This document shows, one piece after another, positions 22,933-25,798 of a DNA stretch of 25,798 nt. How positions within the stretch are numbered: position 1 is the first letter of the stretch; each line of letters begins with the position of its first letter. The position numbers and the translations under genes were made by a program. The notes beneath the pieces were generated by a model. The model made no database searches. It was not told where the DNA came from and was given only the letters and a program-made list of their open reading frames with translations. Source of the DNA: Actinomycetota bacterium. Lineage in GTDB: Bacteria; Actinomycetota; Actinomycetes; Nanopelagicales; Nanopelagicaceae. The stretch is from the NCBI GenBank assembly GCA_009924185.1, contig RFSC01000003.1, forward strand, positions 1-25,798. Direction: 5' to 3'.

Positions 22933-25068
22933 TTAGGCGGTCACGACCCCAGAGCTTGCGGCTCTGCGGCGCTTCCGGCCAAAACGGGGTTTCTCCTCAG
23001 AATCTTGGCTCTCCTCAGCCGCTTCCTCGGAAACAGCCTCGGGCTCGGATTCTTCGAGATGATCTGCAGCGTGATCTTGGGCTTGATCATGAGTTGGAGT
23101 GATTTCACGGTCCAAAGATTTCTTATTTACCGGCTCCATATGAACATGAATTCCTCGTCCACCGCAGCTTTCACAGGTCGTGGAGAAGGCTTCAATCAAA
23201 CCTTGTCCAACGCGCTTGCGGGTCATTTGAACCAAACCAAGCGAGGTGACCTCAGCAACCTGATGCTTAGTGCGATCTCTCCCTAAACACTCAACTAGGC
23301 GACGCAAAACTTGCTCGCGGTTTGATTCCAAAATCATATCGATGAAATCGATAACGATAATTCCACCTAAATCGCGAAGGCGTAGTTGACGGGCGATCTC
23401 CTCGGCGGCCTCAAGGTTATTCTTGGTAACGGTCTCTTCAAGGTTTCCACCTTTACCGATGAACTTTCCAGTGTTTACATCGATTACGACCATCGCTTCG
23501 GTGCGATCAATAACCAATGAACCACCTGATGGAAGATAAACCTTGCGATCTAATGCTTTGGCCAACTGCTCATCAACACGATTCTCAGTGAACAGATCTT
23601 TAACCCCTGTCCACTTCTCGATTTTTGAAATCAACTCTGGTGCGATATGACCGAGATAATTGTTGATGTCTTCCCAAGCACCATCACCTTGAACAGTTAG
23701 CTTGCGGAAATCTTCATTGAAGATGTCGCGAATTACGCGAACCGTTAGATCAGGCTCTCCATAAAGCAGAGTGGGAGCATTTACATTGGTGCTCTCTGAC
23801 TTCTTTTTGATGTCTTCCCATTGCGCCTTTAATCTGACTACATCGCGGGTCAACTCTTCATCAGATGCACCTTCAGCTGCAGTACGCACGATGACGCCCT
23901 CTTCATCAGAGATCAATCCTTTTAAGATCTCTTTCAAACGAGCCCGCTCTGAGTCTGGCAAGCGACGGGAAATTCCACTCATTCCGCCACCAGGAACATA
24001 AACCAGGTATCGACCAGGTAATGAAATCTGGCTAGTTAGACGAGCACCTTTTTGGCCGATTGGATCTTTTGTTACCTGCACCAATACGGATTGTCCGGTC
24101 TTCAAAACTCTCTCGATTTTGCGTTCTTGGTTATCAGTTAAACCTGCTGCATCCCAGTTGACCTCGCCAGCATAAAGAACGGCATTGCGGCCTTTACCAA
24201 TATCAACGAAGGCAGCCTCCATAGAAGGCAAAACGTTTTGTACCTTACCAAGGTAAACATTGCCTACATATGAGATATTGCTATTGCGATTTACATAATG
24301 CTCTACCAAAACATTGTCTTCCAAAATCGCGATCTGGGTACGATCTCCTTGCTGGCGGACCAACATCTCTCGATCAACTGATTCGCGTCTTGCTAAGAAC
24401 TCTGCATCGGTCAAAATTGTTCCGCGGCGACGGTTTTCGCGGTAATCAGATTTGTAATCGTTATAACGATGACGTTCGCGGCCCCGATCTCTATCGCGAT
24501 CACGGAAGCGGCGGTCATTACGTCCACCTCGATCATTTCGATCAAAGTTCTTGCGTTCTCTCGCCGGCTTCTCTTGAGCAGGACGAGATTCGCGCACCTT
24601 AACTACTGTGACTACGCCATCTTCTTCGACGGTCTCCCCCGGAGTTACACCATCTGAACCCGAACGACGGCGACGGCGACGCTTTTTAAATGCAACAGAG
24701 GTTGCTGACTCCTCATCTACAGAAGCAGATGCGGGGTTCTCAGAGAGCTGATCCTCGCCACCATCTTTGTCAGAACGGCGGCGTCCACGGCCACCACGTC
24801 GGCGGCGGCGACGACGGTTTTCATTCTCGCTCTCAGTTTCAGCGATACTTTCAGAGGATTTCTTGGCAGGTGCTTTTGCTGCCTTAGCTTTTGGGGCTGC
24901 TGCAACTACTGGTGCCGCTTGGAAGATTGGTGCAGGGATAGCTCCGGCTGCTTTGCTCTTCTTCTCCGCAGGTTTGTCTGCGCTCTTCTCTGAAGTTTTG
25001 GCAACGCTCTCTTTGGTAGCGGCTTTCTTTACAGCGCGCTTACGCACTTTTTTTGGCTCATCAGCCAT
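22933..25068 (-). CDS. rne: Ribonuclease E/G family endoribonuclease
   Basis: Endoribonuclease that starts mRNA decay and processes stable RNA. The 711-residue protein has a poorly conserved, Lys/Ala- then Arg-rich N-terminal extension (1-215, with R-runs at 85-91 and 130-135 and a repeated RDRDRGRER stretch). The conserved core begins about residue 217: an S1 domain (about 265-345, ending GQKGARLTSQ), a 5'-sensor region, a DNase I-like domain with metal ligands Asp530 (MVVIDVNTGKFIG) and Asp574 (IVIDFIDM), and a Zn-link Cys632-X2-Cys635 (CESCGGRG). A short acidic then basic tail ends the protein. An N-terminal extension is usual for actinobacterial RNase E/G, and this copy is shorter overall than many of about 950-1000 residues. 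AAAGGA lies nine bases before the ATG. Confidence 0.93.
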   Translation of the reverse strand: MADEPKKVRKRAVKKAATKESVAKTSEKSADKPAEKKSKAAGAIPAPIFQAAPVVAAAPKAKAAKAPAKKSSESIAETESENENRRRRRRRGGRGRRRSDKDGGEDQLSENPASASVDEESATSVAFKKRRRRRRSGSDGVTPGETVEEDGVVTVVKVRESRPAQEKPARERKNFDRNDRGGRNDRRFRDRDRDRGRERHRYNDYKSDYRENRRRGTILTDAEFLARRESVDREMLVRQQGDRTQIAILEDNVLVEHYVNRNSNISYVGNVYLGKVQNVLPSMEAAFVDIGKGRNAVLYAGEVNWDAAGLTDNQERKIERVLKTGQSVLVQVTKDPIGQKGARLTSQISLPGRYLVYVPGGGMSGISRRLPDSERARLKEILKGLISDEEGVIVRTAAEGASDEELTRDVVRLKAQWEDIKKKSESTNVNAPTLLYGEPDLTVRVIRDIFNEDFRKLTVQGDGAWEDINNYLGHIAPELISKIEKWTGVKDLFTENRVDEQLAKALDRKVYLPSGGSLVIDRTEAMVVIDVNTGKFIGKGGNLEETVTKNNLEAAEEIARQLRLRDLGGIIVIDFIDMILESNREQVLRRLVECLGRDRTKHQVAEVTSLGLVQMTRKRVGQGLIEAFSTTCESCGGRGIHVHMEPVNKKSLDREITPTHDQAQDHAADHLEESEPEAVSEEAAEESQDSEEKPRFGRKRRRAASSGVVTA

Positions 25069-25274
25069 ACGATCAAATCCTTTTTAGTTTCTAGAAAGTT
25101 TCCTAGTTAATGACCCTGCGGTCATTATTAAAAAAATCTCTGGTGGCGCCTGTATCTGGATCAGCCGACCGCACCTAAAGAGCGGTCCTGGCGACCTCGA
25201 GATATTGAGGCGATTCGAACCCCCGAAGTATGGCAGAAACGGGGTCAGCGAGCCTAATTTGAGCGTGAATCCAA
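25069..25274. other. Structured gap between rodA and the RNase E/G gene
   Basis: This 206-base interval has no ORF I would support. On the minus strand it contains CCCCG/CGGGG (25221-25244), GACCGC/GCGGTC (25167-25187, perfect 6 bp) and AATGACC/GGTCATT (about 25111-25128, perfect 7 bp). It also has a T-arm-like GGGGGTTCGAAT that lacks a complementary 3' side. A run of seven T follows no clear stem. It may be the 5' leader of the RNase E/G mRNA or an unannotated small RNA. I could not place a convincing promoter. Confidence 0.35.
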
Positions 25275-25798
25275 CTACCGTGTTCGCTGGTAGACATTTT
25301 GCAACAAGCCCACCCCGATGAGGTTTGCGAACATACTGGAGCCGCCATAGGAGAGGAAAGGCAATGGAACTCCGGTCATCGGCATCAAGCCCATAGTCAT
25401 GCCGATATTCTCAAAAATCTGAAATGAGAACCAGGCGATAACGCCAACACAAACCATGCGACCAAACAAATCATTGGTGCGACGTGCAATTGAAAACGCT
25501 CTCATCAAGATTACAAAATACAAAATAAGAATTAAGCCAGATCCGAGAAAACCTAACTCTTCTCCTGCAACGGTAAAAATAAAGTCGGTTTGTTGTTCAG
25601 GAACAAATCTGCCATTTGTCTGTGGCCCGTCAAACAAACCTTTTCCAAATAATCCGCCTGAGCCAATTGTGATACGAGCCTGTCTGAGTTGGTAGCCACT
25701 GGCTTGTGGGTCAGCACTTGGGTCGACAAAGGAGCGAAGGCGATTGAGCTGATACTCGCTGACCTCACCACTGGCAACCGCTATGTATGCACCAGTTA
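25275..25798 (-). CDS. rodA: Rod-shape/elongation SEDS glycosyltransferase RodA, C-terminal part
   Basis: SEDS-family peptidoglycan polymerase of the cytoplasmic membrane that works with a class B penicillin-binding protein in cell elongation. About 173 C-terminal residues are present; the 5' part is beyond the right edge. The order QLNRLRSFVDP, QARITIGSGGLFGKGLFDGP, then EQQTDFIFTVAGEELGF is the RodA/FtsW signature, and the TDFIF aspartate is the proposed catalytic residue. At least three membrane segments follow, with GVPLPFLSYGGSSM near the end. The short tail (LLQNVYQRTR) and the position upstream of RNase E/G favour RodA over FtsW. An ATG at 25637 falls inside the conserved region and is not the start. 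Confidence 0.9.
   Translation of the reverse strand, partial: TGAYIAVASGEVSEYQLNRLRSFVDPSADPQASGYQLRQARITIGSGGLFGKGLFDGPQTNGRFVPEQQTDFIFTVAGEELGFLGSGLILILYFVILMRAFSIARRTNDLFGRMVCVGVIAWFSFQIFENIGMTMGLMPMTGVPLPFLSYGGSSMFANLIGVGLLQNVYQRTR

Noticed and set aside
24767..25087. Plus-strand Arg/Ala-rich frame opposite the RNase E/G N-terminus
   Set aside because: It is the mirror of a low-complexity coding region, without a ribosome-binding site or family similarity.
25107..25132. AATGACC/GGTCATT hairpin as a terminator of rodA or RNase E/G transcription
   Set aside because: On the minus strand the T-run precedes the stem instead of following it, and on the plus strand the stem is followed by A, so neither orientation fits an intrinsic terminator.
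25201..25260. tRNA gene suggested by GGGGGTTCGAAT on the minus strand
   Set aside because: The 3' side of the T-stem (CGCCTC) does not pair with GGGGG, and no acceptor stem, D-arm, anticodon arm or CCA end can be drawn around it.

Overview
The window is a compact, moderately low-GC stretch of chromosome (GC not computed; it reads as roughly mid-40s percent) that looks actinobacterial. The evidence is the gene content and order (an RNase E/G-rplU-rpmA-obg-proB block, gatCAB, ilvB-ilvN-ilvC-serA-leuB-ilvE-cimA, and xerC beside rpsB-tsf-pyrH), the actinobacterial type of SerA, and an Arg-rich N-terminal extension on the RNase E/G. Low GC, overlapping stop/start codons and very short gaps would fit a streamlined freshwater actinobacterium such as the acI lineage (Nanopelagicales). 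That placement is inference, not a database result.

Nearly everything is on the minus strand, so transcription runs from the high-coordinate end to the low one. From the right edge: the C-terminal part of a RodA-type SEDS protein; a 206-base gap with hairpins; RNase E/G; rplU and rpmA (L21, L27) ending in an intrinsic terminator; obg; proB and proA; gatC-gatA-gatB (tRNA amidotransferase); ilvD; a short gap holding a complete-looking attenuator (promoter, Ile/Val-rich leader peptide, hairpin, terminator); then ilvB-ilvN-ilvC-serA-leuB-ilvE-cimA and a small XRE-type helix-turn-helix gene. A small plus-strand hypothetical gene and the divergent xerC follow, then a 415-base interval with a small plus-strand ORF and the rpsB leader, then rpsB, tsf and the start of pyrH, which runs to the left edge.

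Metabolically the core is branched-chain amino acid synthesis. IlvBN, IlvC, IlvD and IlvE supply valine, and CimA plus LeuB (with LeuCD encoded elsewhere) make 2-oxobutyrate from pyruvate for isoleucine. LeuB also serves leucine, and SerA feeds serine synthesis. The attenuator sits between ilvD and ilvB, so it should control ilvBNC and the genes after them but not ilvD. The flanks are housekeeping: proline synthesis, ribosome assembly, translation, RNA decay, cell-wall elongation and UMP phosphorylation.

I found no insertion sequence, prophage, CRISPR array, tRNA or rRNA gene. I also found no convincing new multi-gene system. The most informative non-coding item is the ilvB attenuator. The least explained items are two small plus-strand ORFs, an inverted-repeat cluster upstream of xerC, and the structured gap upstream of the RNase E/G gene.
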